A stretch of DNA of 64,000 bases, from NCBI RefSeq assembly GCF_014230355.1, contig NZ_JACLAX010000012.1:33646-97645 (forward strand). Reading direction: 5' to 3'. The DNA is from Novosphingobium piscinae. GTDB lineage: Bacteria > Pseudomonadota > Alphaproteobacteria > Sphingomonadales > Sphingomonadaceae. Every line of letters starts with the position of its first letter. Position 1 is the stretch's first letter. Position numbers and translations under genes: made by a program. This document shows, piece by piece, positions 8,813 to 18,848 of the stretch. A model generated the notes under the pieces. The model was given only the letters and a program-made list of their open reading frames with translations. It was not told the DNA's origin and searched no databases.

Positions 8813-8932
8813 GCTGCGCAAATGGCCGGCGAAGCGGCGGTGCGCAAGGCTTTGGCGATGGGGCGAGCGGGGAAAGAACGGCAGCAGGCGCGGTGCCGAT
8901 GGGGCCGGCCAGACACCCGGTCCAGGGCCGCC

Positions 8933-10027
8933 TCAGCGCAGCGCGGCGCGCAGCGGGCGTTCGGTCGAATAGCCGTCGTAGATGGTGCGGGCCAGCAGCG
9001 CGATGCGCGATTCGCGGCCGGGCTTCCCGCCCTGGCCGGTGACATAGATCGCCACCGCCAGCTTGCGGCCGTCGGGGGTCTCGATGAAGCCGACATCGCT
9101 GGCGGTGTTGTACAGGGTGCCGGTCTTGTGCGCGATCGCGGTGCCCTCGGGCAGCATCGCGCGCATCCGGTTGCGCCCGGTGACGCAGCGGCTCATCGCG
9201 CCCAGCAGCACCTCGCGGCTGTCGCGGCTCAGCCAGTGGCCCTGATGCAGCCCGGCCAGCAGGCGGACCATGGCGGCCGGGGTGATGCTGTCGCGCCGGT
9301 CGATCGTGATCGCCGGGTTCACCGCGCCGTCGTCGCGCACCAGGGTGGCGATGTCGCGGTCGAGCCGGAACTCCTCGATCCCGGTGGTGTTGCGCACCCA
9401 GCGGGTGACCGCGGCGGGGCCGCCGACCACGGCGAGCAGGGCATCGGTCGCCTCGTTGTGGCTGCGGCTGATGGCCAGTTCGATCAGTTGCAGCGCCGAC
9501 AGCTCGGCGCCGCGGCGCACCGGGGCCACCGCGGTCGAGAGCTTGGCCGAGGGCAGCGGCACCATGAGCGGGAAGCGGTCGCTCAGCGACCACTTGCCCT
9601 GGTCGACCCCGGCGAGGAACATCGCGACGATGGCGATCTTGCTGGTGCTGGCCATCGGGAAGGGCTGGTCGCCCTGAACGCTGACCGTGCGGCCCGTGGC
9701 CAGGTCGAGCGCGGCCACGCCGATCCGGCCCTGCGCGGCATTGGCCAGCGAGGCGAGCTGGACCTCCAGCGCATCGCCGCGCGGAGCCGCGGTGGGGCGC
9801 GGCAGGTCGGCGAAGCGGTCGGCCCGCGGGGCGGGGAGGGTGGCCACCGCCGGACGCGGCAGGACCACCGCCTTCGGCGCGCGGGGAGTGGTGCCGAGCA
9901 CCCGGTCGAACTGGCTTTCCAGGCTGGCGGCAGAGGTGACGGCAGCCGACGCCGGCGCGGCGTGTGCGGCCAGCGGCGTCGCCGCGACACTGGCTGCCAG
10001 CAGCAGCCGTGTGATCCTGGCAAGCAT
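8933..10027 (-). CDS. Class A beta-lactamase-like serine hydrolase, Glu166 absent
   Basis: This is a 364-residue exported protein with signal peptide MLARITRLLLAASVAATPLAAHA. After a Pro/Ala-rich linker of about 80 residues comes a class A beta-lactamase/transpeptidase fold. It shows S127-x-x-K130 (ASTSK), S189-H190-N191 in place of the usual SDN, and K301-T-G (HKTGTL). The omega-loop reads RLDRDIATL where true class A enzymes have RLDRWEPELN, so the deacylating Glu166 is replaced by Ile226 and Asn170 is lost. Acylation chemistry is kept but rapid hydrolysis of penicillins is unlikely. It could be a D,D-peptidase-like or penicillin-binding protein. It is monocistronic. Confidence 0.82.
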   Translation of the reverse strand: MLARITRLLLAASVAATPLAAHAAPASAAVTSAASLESQFDRVLGTTPRAPKAVVLPRPAVATLPAPRADRFADLPRPTAAPRGDALEVQLASLANAAQGRIGVAALDLATGRTVSVQGDQPFPMASTSKIAIVAMFLAGVDQGKWSLSDRFPLMVPLPSAKLSTAVAPVRRGAELSALQLIELAISRSHNEATDALLAVVGGPAAVTRWVRNTTGIEEFRLDRDIATLVRDDGAVNPAITIDRRDSITPAAMVRLLAGLHQGHWLSRDSREVLLGAMSRCVTGRNRMRAMLPEGTAIAHKTGTLYNTASDVGFIETPDGRKLAVAIYVTGQGGKPGRESRIALLARTIYDGYSTERPLRAALR

Positions 10028-10227
10028 TCCCGTCGTCACACCAGAGACCCTAGCCCGTCCGTGTTGAGAAAAGGCTAACCATGGCGAAACATTTGACGCA
10101 AGCGGCAACGCGACGAGCCGTGTTCCCGGTACGGTGGCGGCGGGGACCAGCAAGCCGTTCAACCGCCACGAAAAAGGGCCGGGAGATTGCTCTCCCGGCC
10201 CCGTTTCTGCGTGGTTTGGCGTAGACC

Positions 10228-11880
<1,653 letters not shown>

Positions 11881-11889
11881 CTATCATCG

Positions 11890-11908
11890 TCCCGGGCTTG
11901 CCCCGGGA
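11890..11908 (-). other. Hairpin in the groES-groEL intergenic region
   Basis: TCCCGGG and CCCGGGA form a 7-bp perfect inverted repeat with a five-base loop in the spacer between groES and groEL. There is no T-run, so it is not a terminator on its own. It resembles the short CCCGGG repeat hairpins common between sphingomonad genes and could mark an mRNA processing or stability site. Confidence 0.55.
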
Positions 11909-11993
11909 TCGCGGGCGACTTGGTGCGCCCTCGAAAAGTTGCGTGAGTGGGGTGGAGATCCCGACCTGCGTCAGGATGTCCGTTATCGGCTGA

Positions 11994-12281
11994 TCAGCCG
12001 ATAACTCCCAGAATGTCCGATTCCTTCATGATCAGCAGGTCCTCGCCCGAGACCTTGACCTCGGTGCCCGACCACTTGCCGAACAGCACGCGATCGCCGA
12101 TCTTGACGTCGAGCGGGGTAACCTTGCCGTCCTCGGCGCGGGCGCCCGAGCCGACCGCCACGATTTCACCCTCGGCGGGCTTTTCCTTGGCGCTGTCGGG
12201 GATGATGATGCCGCCGGCCGTCTTTTCCTCGGCCTCGACGCGACGGACCAGCACGCGGTCGTGCAGCGGACGAAAAGTCAT
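11994..12281 (-). CDS. groS: Co-chaperonin GroES
   Basis: This is the 10-kDa co-chaperonin (95 residues) that caps GroEL. The sequence [20 protein letters not shown], the mobile loop [18 protein letters not shown] and the roof region [20 protein letters not shown] are standard. The ATG at MTFRPLHDR is chosen over an upstream in-frame codon because it matches family N-termini. It is the first gene of the groESL operon, directly behind a heat-shock promoter and a CIRCE element, so it should be repressed by HrcA and activated by RpoH. Neither regulator is in this window. Confidence 0.98.
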   Translation of the reverse strand: MTFRPLHDRVLVRRVEAEEKTAGGIIIPDSAKEKPAEGEIVAVGSGARAEDGKVTPLDVKIGDRVLFGKWSGTEVKVSGEDLLIMKESDILGVIG

Positions 12282-12312
12282 GAGTGTACCTCTTCCAAAG
12301 GTTGCATGGATT

Positions 12313-12339
12313 TTGGCACTCACCGGTGGAGAGTGCCAG
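12313..12339 (-). promoter_or_regulatory. CIRCE operator (HrcA site) of groESL
   Basis: TTGGCACTC, nine bases, then GAGTGCCAG: the CIRCE inverted repeat (consensus TTAGCACTC-N9-GAGTGCTAA) with one mismatched outer pair. It lies immediately downstream of the promoter and about 30 bases before groES, as expected for HrcA repression. Confidence 0.95.
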
Positions 12340-12346
12340 CGCCGCG

Positions 12347-12376
12347 GATATGGGAGGGGGTGCAGGCAGCGTCAAG
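12347..12376 (-). promoter_or_regulatory. Heat-shock (RpoH-type) promoter of groESL
   Basis: Reading the minus strand, CTTGACG is followed by a 17-base spacer (from TTGACG) and CATATC, embedded in CCCATAT. This matches the alphaproteobacterial sigma-32 pattern (CTTG / CCCATnT) and also passes as sigma-70. The CIRCE operator abuts it downstream. Confidence 0.75.
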
Positions 12377-12418
12377 GATTCGCCGCGTGAAAAATTTTCG
12401 GGGGCCGGCGGTGGTGTG

Positions 12419-12520
12419 TGGGCTTCGACAGGCTCAGCCCGGGCGGGCCTTGATGCGGTGACCAGAAACCGCCCGGCCCCAGGCTTAAGCATCCGCTCGG
12501 GCTGAGCCTGTCGAAGCCCA
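12419..12520. repeat. REP-like 23-bp inverted repeat pair
   Basis: A 23-base sequence at 12419-12441 (core GGCTTCGACAGGCTCAGCCC) recurs as its exact reverse complement at 12498-12520, separated by 56 bases. The core is, from memory, a very common dispersed intergenic repeat in Sphingomonadales genomes. The pair would form a long hairpin between the groESL promoter region and pdeM. The rest of the 265-base intergenic region holds only the promoter and CIRCE. Confidence 0.85.
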
Positions 12521-12546
12521 CGCGCTGCGGCCCGGCCCTCCGGCGC

Positions 12547-13239
12547 TCACCCCCGCCACAGCGGGTATTCGACCAACCGGTCGCCCGCCGCCAGCACCGC
12601 GTCGATCGCCCGCGCCGGCTGCAGCGCCGCGAGGATCGCCGGGTCGGCCGCGTCCATCCCTCCGGTCAGCGCGCCGAAGGCGGGGAGCACGAGCTGGCGC
12701 TCGCTGCGCACCGCGCAGGGCCGGGCGATCTGCCGCCCGCGCACCCGCACGCGCAGCTTGGGATGGTAATGCCCCGACAGCTCGGGCGCGGCGGTGGCGG
12801 CGCTGGCCTGGTGGCGCAGCGCCACCCCGCCCACCGCGAGGGCCTCGGTCACCATGCCGCCCCAGGTCCCGGCGGGGGCCAGCACCGGATCGTGGTTGCC
12901 GGTGATCCACACCCAGTCGGTCGCGCGGGTCAGCGCGGCCAGCATCCCGGCGGCGTGGGGCTCAAGCCGGGCGGGGCCTTCGGCGTCGTGGAAATTGTCG
13001 CCCAGACAGAACACCCGCCGCGCCCCGGTCTGGCGCAGCGCCGCGGCGACCCGGCCCAGCGTCTCGCGGCTGTCGTAGGGTGGCAGGAACTGCCCGGTGC
13101 GGGCATAGGCGCTGGCCTTCTCGAGGTGGAGGTCGGCCACCAGCAGCGCATTCTCGGCCGGCCAGAACAGCGCCTGCCCGCCGCCCTTCCGTCCGGCCAC
13201 CCAGCGCCATTCCTGCCCAGCGAACGAAAAGGGAACCAT
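12547..13239 (-). CDS. pdeM: Ligase-associated DNA damage response endonuclease PdeM
   Basis: This is a 230-residue calcineurin-like metallophosphoesterase. The metal-binding blocks are VADLHLEKASAYARTG, FCLGDNFHDAEG, WITGNHDP and LSGHYHPKLRVRV, which matches the PdeM family often encoded beside an ATP-dependent ligase and Lhr helicase. Those partners are not adjacent here, so this is an orphan copy. ATG at 13239 (MVPFSFAGQEW) is the first codon of the recognisable domain; the open frame runs much further upstream as an antisense shadow of hemF. It is divergent from hemF with about 120 bases between them. The DNA repair role is inferred from the family name. Confidence 0.85.
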   Translation of the reverse strand: MVPFSFAGQEWRWVAGRKGGGQALFWPAENALLVADLHLEKASAYARTGQFLPPYDSRETLGRVAAALRQTGARRVFCLGDNFHDAEGPARLEPHAAGMLAALTRATDWVWITGNHDPVLAPAGTWGGMVTEALAVGGVALRHQASAATAAPELSGHYHPKLRVRVRGRQIARPCAVRSERQLVLPAFGALTGGMDAADPAILAALQPARAIDAVLAAGDRLVEYPLWRG

Positions 13240-13362
13240 GTTGCGCGCTTGCCGGAACTGCGGGCAGATGGCAAGGGTCGGCCGGGGCGTCCGGCGCGCG
13301 GGTCCACACTGCGCCGGACCGGACCTGGATGATGCCGGACCCGAACCAAGGGAGAGGACTGC

Positions 13363-14247
13363 TTGACCGACTGGACACCGTACACCGAACGCGCCCGGCA
13401 GTGGTTCGAGCACCTGCGCGACCTGATCTGCGCCGAATTCGAGGCGATTGAGCGCGAAGCCGGCAGCGCGGCCAGCTTCGCCTATACCCCCTGGACCCGC
13501 CAGTCGGTCGAGGGCGAGGGCGAGGGCCAGGACACCGGCGGCGGCACCCAGGGGCTGATGAAGGGCAAGGTCTTCGAGAAGGTCGGGGTCAACGTCTCGA
13601 CCGTGCGCGGCGCCTTCAGCCCGCAGTTCGCCGGCTCGGTCAACGGCGCCAGCGCCGACAGCCCGGGTTTTTCCGCCACCGGGATCAGCCTGGTCGCGCA
13701 CATGGCCAATCCGCATGTTCCCGCGGTGCACATGAACACCCGCTTCCTCACCACCACCAAGGCCTGGTTCGGCGGCGGCGCCGATCTCAACCCGCCGCTG
13801 CCCTATGACGAGGACACCGCCGAGTTCCACGCCGAGTTCAAGGCCGCCTGCGACCGCCACAGCCCGGACTACTATGCCAAGCACAAGGCCTGGGCCGACG
13901 AGTACTTCTACATCCCGCACCGCAAGGTCCACCGCGGGGTCGGCGGGATCTTCTACGATCACCTCGAATGCACGCCGGATGAGGACGGGGGCTCGGCCAT
14001 GTGGGAGGCGAACTTCGCCTATACCCAGGATGTCGGCCGCGCCTTCCTCAGCGTGTTCCCGCGGCTGGTGCGGCGCCGCATGGGGCTGGACTTCACGCCG
14101 GCGGACAAGGCCCAGCAGCTCGAATGGCGCGGGCGCTATGCCGAATTCAACCTGGTCTACGATCGCGGCACGCTGTTCGGGCTCAAGACCGGCGGCAATA
14201 TCGACGCGATCCTGATGAGCCTGCCGCCCGAGGCCACCTGGTCCTGA
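13363..14247 (+). CDS. hemF: Oxygen-dependent coproporphyrinogen III oxidase
   Basis: This enzyme converts coproporphyrinogen III to protoporphyrinogen IX with O2 in haem synthesis, in the cytoplasm. The 294-residue product shows FEKVGVNVSTVRGAFSPQFA, HMNTRFLTTTKAWFGGGADL, KVHRGVGGIFYDHLE and YAEFNLVYDRGTLFGLKTGG, all hallmark blocks of HemF. The start codon is TTG, placed by a strong Shine-Dalgarno (GGGAGAGGA, 13350-13358) and by family N-termini (TDWTPYTERARQWFEHL). The use of TTG may limit its expression. Haem supply fits the neighbouring hemoglobin and oxidative-stress genes, though no operon links them. Confidence 0.97.
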   Translation: MTDWTPYTERARQWFEHLRDLICAEFEAIEREAGSAASFAYTPWTRQSVEGEGEGQDTGGGTQGLMKGKVFEKVGVNVSTVRGAFSPQFAGSVNGASADSPGFSATGISLVAHMANPHVPAVHMNTRFLTTTKAWFGGGADLNPPLPYDEDTAEFHAEFKAACDRHSPDYYAKHKAWADEYFYIPHRKVHRGVGGIFYDHLECTPDEDGGSAMWEANFAYTQDVGRAFLSVFPRLVRRRMGLDFTPADKAQQLEWRGRYAEFNLVYDRGTLFGLKTGGNIDAILMSLPPEATWS

Positions 14248-14313
14248 GCCGGCCGGCGCGGCGCTGGTCCGCGCGCGGGGCACCAGGCCGGGTCCCGCGC
14301 GTTGCCAGCCCAG

Positions 14314-14341
14314 CCAGCCCGTGCCGGCCAGCCCGTGCCGG
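14314..14341. repeat. Tandem 14-bp duplication
   Basis: CCAGCCCGTGCCGG is present twice head to tail in the hemF-sodC spacer. It is probably a simple slippage duplication without function. Confidence 0.6.
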
Positions 14342-14383
14342 CGGCCCGCCCCGGCGACCCGCGCGGGGCCAAGGAGGATGCCG

Positions 14384-14971
14384 ATGACCCGTGCCAAGCT
14401 GATCCCCGCCCCCCGGGCGCTGGCCCTGCCCGCGGCCCTGGCCGTTGCCGTGCCCGCCGCGCTTGTCGTCGCGGGGCCGGCTGCCGCCACCGCAGCCGAA
14501 CCGACCGCCCCCGCGCTGGCGCCGCCGCTCGCCACGGCCAGGCTGGTCCATTCCGACGGGACTCCCGCCGGGCTGGCGCGGATCATCTCGGCTGATGGCC
14601 ACGCGGTGATCGTGGTCGAGATCACTGGCGTTCCCGCCGGGCCGCACGGGCTGCACCTGCACGCGGTCGGCCAGTGCGCCGGTCCCGCCTTCCTCTCCGC
14701 CGGGAGCCACCTCAACCCCGCGGCCAAGGCGCACGGGATCGACAATCCGGCGGGCAGCCACCTCGGCGACCTGCCCAACCTGACCGCCGACGCCCAGGGC
14801 CGGATCAGCGCCCGCATCCACTTCGCCGGCGATCCCCAGGCACTTGCCACCGCGCTGTTCGATGCCGATGGCAGCGCGCTGGTGCTCCACGCCGGTCCCG
14901 ATGACTACAAGACCGATCCCGCCGGCAACAGCGGCTCGCGGATCGTCTGCGGGGTCCTGACCAAGGGGTAG
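14384..14971 (+). CDS. sodC: Cu/Zn superoxide dismutase
   Basis: This is a periplasmic copper/zinc superoxide dismutase (195 residues) that detoxifies superoxide. An N-terminal export signal (hydrophobic, Ala-rich, about residues 1-38) precedes the catalytic domain. Metal-ligand blocks are GLHLHAVGQC, AGSHLNPAAKAHG, GSHLGDLPNL and LVLHAGPDDYKTDPAGNSG, and the two cysteines of the structural disulfide are present (GQC and IVCGV). Of two nearby ATGs, the second (MTRAKLIP) is chosen because the Shine-Dalgarno AAGGAGG abuts the first with no spacing. It follows hemF in the same direction, 136 bases downstream. Confidence 0.95.
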   Translation: MTRAKLIPAPRALALPAALAVAVPAALVVAGPAAATAAEPTAPALAPPLATARLVHSDGTPAGLARIISADGHAVIVVEITGVPAGPHGLHLHAVGQCAGPAFLSAGSHLNPAAKAHGIDNPAGSHLGDLPNLTADAQGRISARIHFAGDPQALATALFDADGSALVLHAGPDDYKTDPAGNSGSRIVCGVLTKG

Positions 14972-15046
14972 GGCTGGCCTCTCCGCCCGCCGCCCGCCGC
15001 GGATCACCCCTTTCCTACCCGCCGCCGATCGGTCCTAATCCGGCGG

Positions 15047-15550
15047 ATGACCCAACCCACCGCCCGCCGCCGCCTTCCCGCGTTCCATCCTGTCCCGCTG
15101 CGCACCCGCGGCGATGGCTGGACCCCGCCGCGCCAGGCGCGGTTCATCGGCCATCTGGCCGAGACGCGCTGCGTGCGCACCGCCGCGGCGCGGGTCGGGC
15201 TGAGCCGCGAGAGTGCCTATCGCCTGCGCCGCCGCGCCGGGGCCGAGGGCTTCGCCGCGGCCTGGGACATCGCGCTTGGCCGCGCCCCGCGCAGCCGGCC
15301 CGCACCGCTGCGGAAGGTCACAGTGGCCGGGCTGCTCCACCGCCTCGAACAGGGTACGCTGCGGCCGGTGCTGCACCGCGGGCAGCTGAGCCATGTGGTT
15401 GAGCGCGCAGACAATTCCGCGTTGCTGGCCCTGCTTGCCCGCCACGCCCGGGCCGCCGGACGGCGCGACCAGGCCGATCGCACGGCCGGCACAAAAACGC
15501 GCGGCAGGTGTCAACGCCCTTGCCCTTGGCCCCCGGTTCCGCCCATCTAG
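15047..15550 (+). CDS. HTH-containing hypothetical protein
   Basis: This is a 167-residue basic protein. Residues 25-65 (RQARFIGHLAETRCVRTAAA, then ARVGLSRESAYRLRRR) look like a helix-turn-helix of the kind found at the N-terminus of small sphingomonad and rhodobacter proteins that begin TPxRQxxFI. The middle FAAAWDIALGRAP is shared with them, as far as I can recall. The C-terminus is Arg/Pro-rich and without a fold. The gene ends 7 bases before rel, so the two are probably co-transcribed. It could be a DNA-binding regulator, but no target or ligand-binding region is visible. Confidence 0.65.
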   Translation: MTQPTARRRLPAFHPVPLRTRGDGWTPPRQARFIGHLAETRCVRTAAARVGLSRESAYRLRRRAGAEGFAAAWDIALGRAPRSRPAPLRKVTVAGLLHRLEQGTLRPVLHRGQLSHVVERADNSALLALLARHARAAGRRDQADRTAGTKTRGRCQRPCPWPPVPPI

Positions 15551-15557
15551 CGATTGT

Positions 15558-17651
15558 ATGCTCCGCCAATACGAACTCGTCGAAAGGGTGAAGGCCTATA
15601 ATCCGGAGGCGGACGAGGCCCTGCTCAACCGCGCCTATGTCTACACCGTGCAGAAGCACGGCACGCAGAAGCGGGCCAGCGGCGATCCCTATTTCTCGCA
15701 CCCGGTCGAGGTGGCCGGGCTGATGACCGAGCTCGAGCTCGACCAGGACACGATCATCACCGCGCTGCTCCACGACACGGTCGAGGATACCCTCGCCACG
15801 GTCGAGGAGGTCGAGCGGCTGTTCGGGCCAGACGTGGCGCGGCTGGTCGACGGGGTCACCAAGCTCTCGAAGATCGAGGCGATGACCGAGAGCGAGCGGG
15901 CTGCCGAAAACCTCCGCAAGTTCCTGCTGGCGATGAGCGAGGACCTGCGCGTGCTGCTGGTCAAGCTGGCCGACCGGCTGCACAACATGCGCACGCTCCA
16001 CTTCATCAAGAGCGAGGACAAGCGCCGCCGCATCGCCCGCGAGACGATGGAGATCTACGCCCCGCTGGCCGAGCGGGTGGGCATGTACGAATACATGCGC
16101 GAGATGCAGCTGCTGGCCTTCGAGCAGCTCGAGCCCGAAGCCTATGCCACGATCACCGGGCGGCTGGCGCAGATCCGCAGCTCGGAAGGCGGCCAGGTCG
16201 ATGCGATCGCGCTGTCGATCAAGCAGGCCCTGGCCGAGGCCGGGCTGAAGGTCGAGGTCTCGGGACGCGAGAAGCACCCCTATTCGATCTGGAAGAAGAT
16301 GGCCGAACGCCATGTCTCCTTCGAGCAGATCACCGATATCATGGCCTTCCGCGTGATCGTCGACAGCGTCGAGGAGTGCTACCGCACGCTCGGCGTGCTG
16401 CACCAGACCTGGCAGATGATCCCGGGCCGCTTCAAGGACTACATCTCCACCCCCAAGTCGAACGGCTACCGTTCGCTCCACACCGCGCTGATCTTCGAGA
16501 ACTCGATGCGGATGGAGGTGCAGATCCGCACCCGCGGCATGCACGAGACCAACGAGTACGGCCTGGCCGCGCACTGGTCGTACAAGCAGGGCGGGGTCCG
16601 CCCCGATGGCGAGGTGCGCTGGCTGCGCGACCTGATCGAGATCGTCGACGCCAGCCACGATGCCGAGGAGCTGCTCGAGCACACCCGCCTGGCGATCTAC
16701 CAGGACCGCATCTTCGCCTTCACCCCCAAGGGCGCGCTGCACCAGCTGCCCAAGGGCGCCACCCCGATCGACTTTGCCTATGCGGTCCACACCGATCTGG
16801 GCAGCATGGCGGTGGGGGCCAAGATCAACGGCCGCCACGTGCCGTTGCGCACCCCGCTGGGCAATGGCGACGTGGTCGAGATCATCAAGAGCAAGAATTC
16901 CTCGCCGCAGCTCTCGTGGCTGTCCTTCGTCGTCACCGGCAAGGCCCGCGCCGCGATCCGCCGCGCGGTGCGTGCCAAGGAGCGCGAGGAGATCGCCGCG
17001 ATCGGGCGCAAGCTCTACGAGGAGATCGCCGGGCGCCTGCCCACCAAGGTCGGCAAGAAGGCGCTCAAGGAGGCGGTGCAGCGGCTCGGGCTGGAGGACG
17101 AGGACGACCTGATGGTCGCGATCGGCACGGCCAAGATCGACGACCGCTCGGTGATGGAGGCGCTGGTCCCGGGTTCGGCGCGGACCATCACCGATCCCGA
17201 GGACTGGCCCAAGCAGGAGCGCGCGATCTCGATCCGCGGGCTCACCCCGGGGATGGGCTTCCGGCTCGCCGACTGCTGCCACCCGGTCCCGGGCGACCGG
17301 ATCGTCGGGCTGCGCCGCCCGGGCGAGGGGGTCGAGGTCCACGCGATCGACTGCCTCAAGCTGGCCGACGGGATCGATGCCGACTGGCTCGACCTGTCCT
17401 GGGGCGAACGCAGCACCGGCGCGGTCGGCCAGGTGCGCTGCGTGCTCTACAACCGCCCGGGTACGCTCGCCGAGATGACCGGGATCTTCGCCAATGCCCG
17501 GGCCAACATCGTGCGGCTGGAAATGACCGGGCGCGACAGCCTGTTCGGCACCTACGAGGTGGATATCGAGGTGACCGATCTCGCCCATCTCACCCGCATC
17601 GTCTCGGCGCTGCGCGCGAGCGAGGCGGTGGCGACGGCGGACCGGCTGTAG
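15558..17651 (+). CDS. rel: Bifunctional (p)ppGpp synthetase/hydrolase
   Basis: This is the RelA/SpoT-family alarmone enzyme (697 residues), which both makes and degrades (p)ppGpp. Its N-terminal HD hydrolase domain keeps LLHDTVEDT and the downstream HNMRTL. The synthetase domain contains FRVIVDSVEECYRTLGVLHQ, FKDYISTPKSNGYRSLHTAL and MEVQIRTRGMHE. Next come a TGS domain (TPKGALHQLPKGATPIDFAY) and a C-terminal ACT domain (VLYNRPGTLAEMTGIFANA). All active-site blocks are intact, so it is probably the single long Rsh of an alphaproteobacterium. The ATG at MLRQYELVERVKAYN matches family starts and lies 7 bases after the upstream HTH gene. Confidence 0.97.
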   Translation: MLRQYELVERVKAYNPEADEALLNRAYVYTVQKHGTQKRASGDPYFSHPVEVAGLMTELELDQDTIITALLHDTVEDTLATVEEVERLFGPDVARLVDGVTKLSKIEAMTESERAAENLRKFLLAMSEDLRVLLVKLADRLHNMRTLHFIKSEDKRRRIARETMEIYAPLAERVGMYEYMREMQLLAFEQLEPEAYATITGRLAQIRSSEGGQVDAIALSIKQALAEAGLKVEVSGREKHPYSIWKKMAERHVSFEQITDIMAFRVIVDSVEECYRTLGVLHQTWQMIPGRFKDYISTPKSNGYRSLHTALIFENSMRMEVQIRTRGMHETNEYGLAAHWSYKQGGVRPDGEVRWLRDLIEIVDASHDAEELLEHTRLAIYQDRIFAFTPKGALHQLPKGATPIDFAYAVHTDLGSMAVGAKINGRHVPLRTPLGNGDVVEIIKSKNSSPQLSWLSFVVTGKARAAIRRAVRAKEREEIAAIGRKLYEEIAGRLPTKVGKKALKEAVQRLGLEDEDDLMVAIGTAKIDDRSVMEALVPGSARTITDPEDWPKQERAISIRGLTPGMGFRLADCCHPVPGDRIVGLRRPGEGVEVHAIDCLKLADGIDADWLDLSWGERSTGAVGQVRCVLYNRPGTLAEMTGIFANARANIVRLEMTGRDSLFGTYEVDIEVTDLAHLTRIVSALRASEAVATADRL

Positions 17652-17692
17652 GCGGGAAGGGGGACACAGGAACAGACCTCTGCCGGATCAGG

Positions 17693-18772
17693 CTAAGGCG
17701 CCCGGCGCACCGGCACCGGCAGGTTGCAGATGTCGACCCCGCCGGCGGGCTTGACGAAGAACGTGTCGCGGCGGTTGGCGCGCGCCTCGACATAGCGGGC
17801 GAAGCTGGCGGCTGCGGTCGACAGCGCTTGGTAGCGCGGCAGGTCGGGGACCGCGCTGCCGAGGCGGATCGTGCGGATCGCCGTACGCTCGGCGGCGCTC
17901 TGGTAGAACCCCAGCGGCCCGGTGCCGCGCGGCAGGGAGGAGAGATGCTCGATCCCCTCGATCACCCGGCCGACCACGGCGATGTTGCGGTCGAGGTGGC
18001 GCGGCGGGGTGCCGATCACCGCGTAGAGCTCGGCCCCGGTCCCGGCATCGGGCGGCATGTTGCGGCCGACGCCGACCGTGCCGTAGCAGTGGATCGGCCA
18101 GGCCTGGACCGGGGCAACCGTCTTCCACGCCTTGGGCGGGCCCTCGGGATAGCCGAGCGCGACCGGGAAGCCGCCACGGAAGCCGAAGGCGGCGGCATAG
18201 GCATCGCGCACCGGCGCGGTGATCGCGGCCGGGGCGGCCGGGCTGGGCGGGGGCACCTCGGGCGCGGTCTGGCCCATCGGGGTGAGCGCCCAGGGCACGA
18301 GTCCGGGAGCCCACCGTGCCGCATAGTCCTGCTCCGTGGTGGGGGAGAGGCCGGCGGGCAGCGGGCGCGCTTTCGCCTTGTCCTCCGCCTCGGCATCCCC
18401 CCACTGCACCACGTAGTTGTCCTGGACGCGGTTGACCGACAGCCCGTCCCACCAGCCGGCCGTCGCCAGCTGGCGCAGGTTGGCGATCCACGGCCGGGCG
18501 AAGGGCTCGGGCAGCAGCTGGATCACCACCCGGCGCGGCCTGCCCGGCCGATCCTGGCCGGCAGCGTCGGGGGCCAGGTCCATCACCAGCAGGTCGTCCG
18601 CGGCGATGGCGGCCCAGTCATCCGCCGGGGCTGCGGCGACGATCTCGGCCGGGGTCGGCACCGGCGTGGCCGCCTGTGCCGGCGCAGCGGCGGCGACCAG
18701 CAGCGCGGCGGCGCGCAGCACGGGGGCGGGGAGCGGGGCGGAGCGGGCGGTACGGCGCGGCGGGGTCGGCAT
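17693..18772 (-). CDS. Exported cyclophilin-type peptidyl-prolyl isomerase
   Basis: This is a 359-residue predicted periplasmic peptidyl-prolyl cis-trans isomerase. A hydrophobic N-terminus ending APAQA is a signal peptide. The cyclophilin core is seen in PFARPWIANLRQLATAGWWD, LSVNRVQDNYVVQWGD, HCYGTVGVGRNMPPDAGTGA and LYAVIGTPPRHLDRNIAVVG. The order fits the family, but an insertion of about 100 residues lies between the first and second halves, and the canonical FHRV motif reads LSVNRV, so catalysis may be altered. It is convergent with rel and no partner gene is evident. It probably helps outer-membrane protein folding. Confidence 0.85.
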   Translation of the reverse strand: MPTPPRRTARSAPLPAPVLRAAALLVAAAAPAQAATPVPTPAEIVAAAPADDWAAIAADDLLVMDLAPDAAGQDRPGRPRRVVIQLLPEPFARPWIANLRQLATAGWWDGLSVNRVQDNYVVQWGDAEAEDKAKARPLPAGLSPTTEQDYAARWAPGLVPWALTPMGQTAPEVPPPSPAAPAAITAPVRDAYAAAFGFRGGFPVALGYPEGPPKAWKTVAPVQAWPIHCYGTVGVGRNMPPDAGTGAELYAVIGTPPRHLDRNIAVVGRVIEGIEHLSSLPRGTGPLGFYQSAAERTAIRTIRLGSAVPDLPRYQALSTAAASFARYVEARANRRDTFFVKPAGGVDICNLPVPVRRAP

Positions 18773-18848
18773 GGCCGTACTGTGCCACGCACCCGGCGCT
18801 TGCGAAACCCCCCGGCCCTCGCTAGGGCGCTGGCCTTCCAGTGCACGC

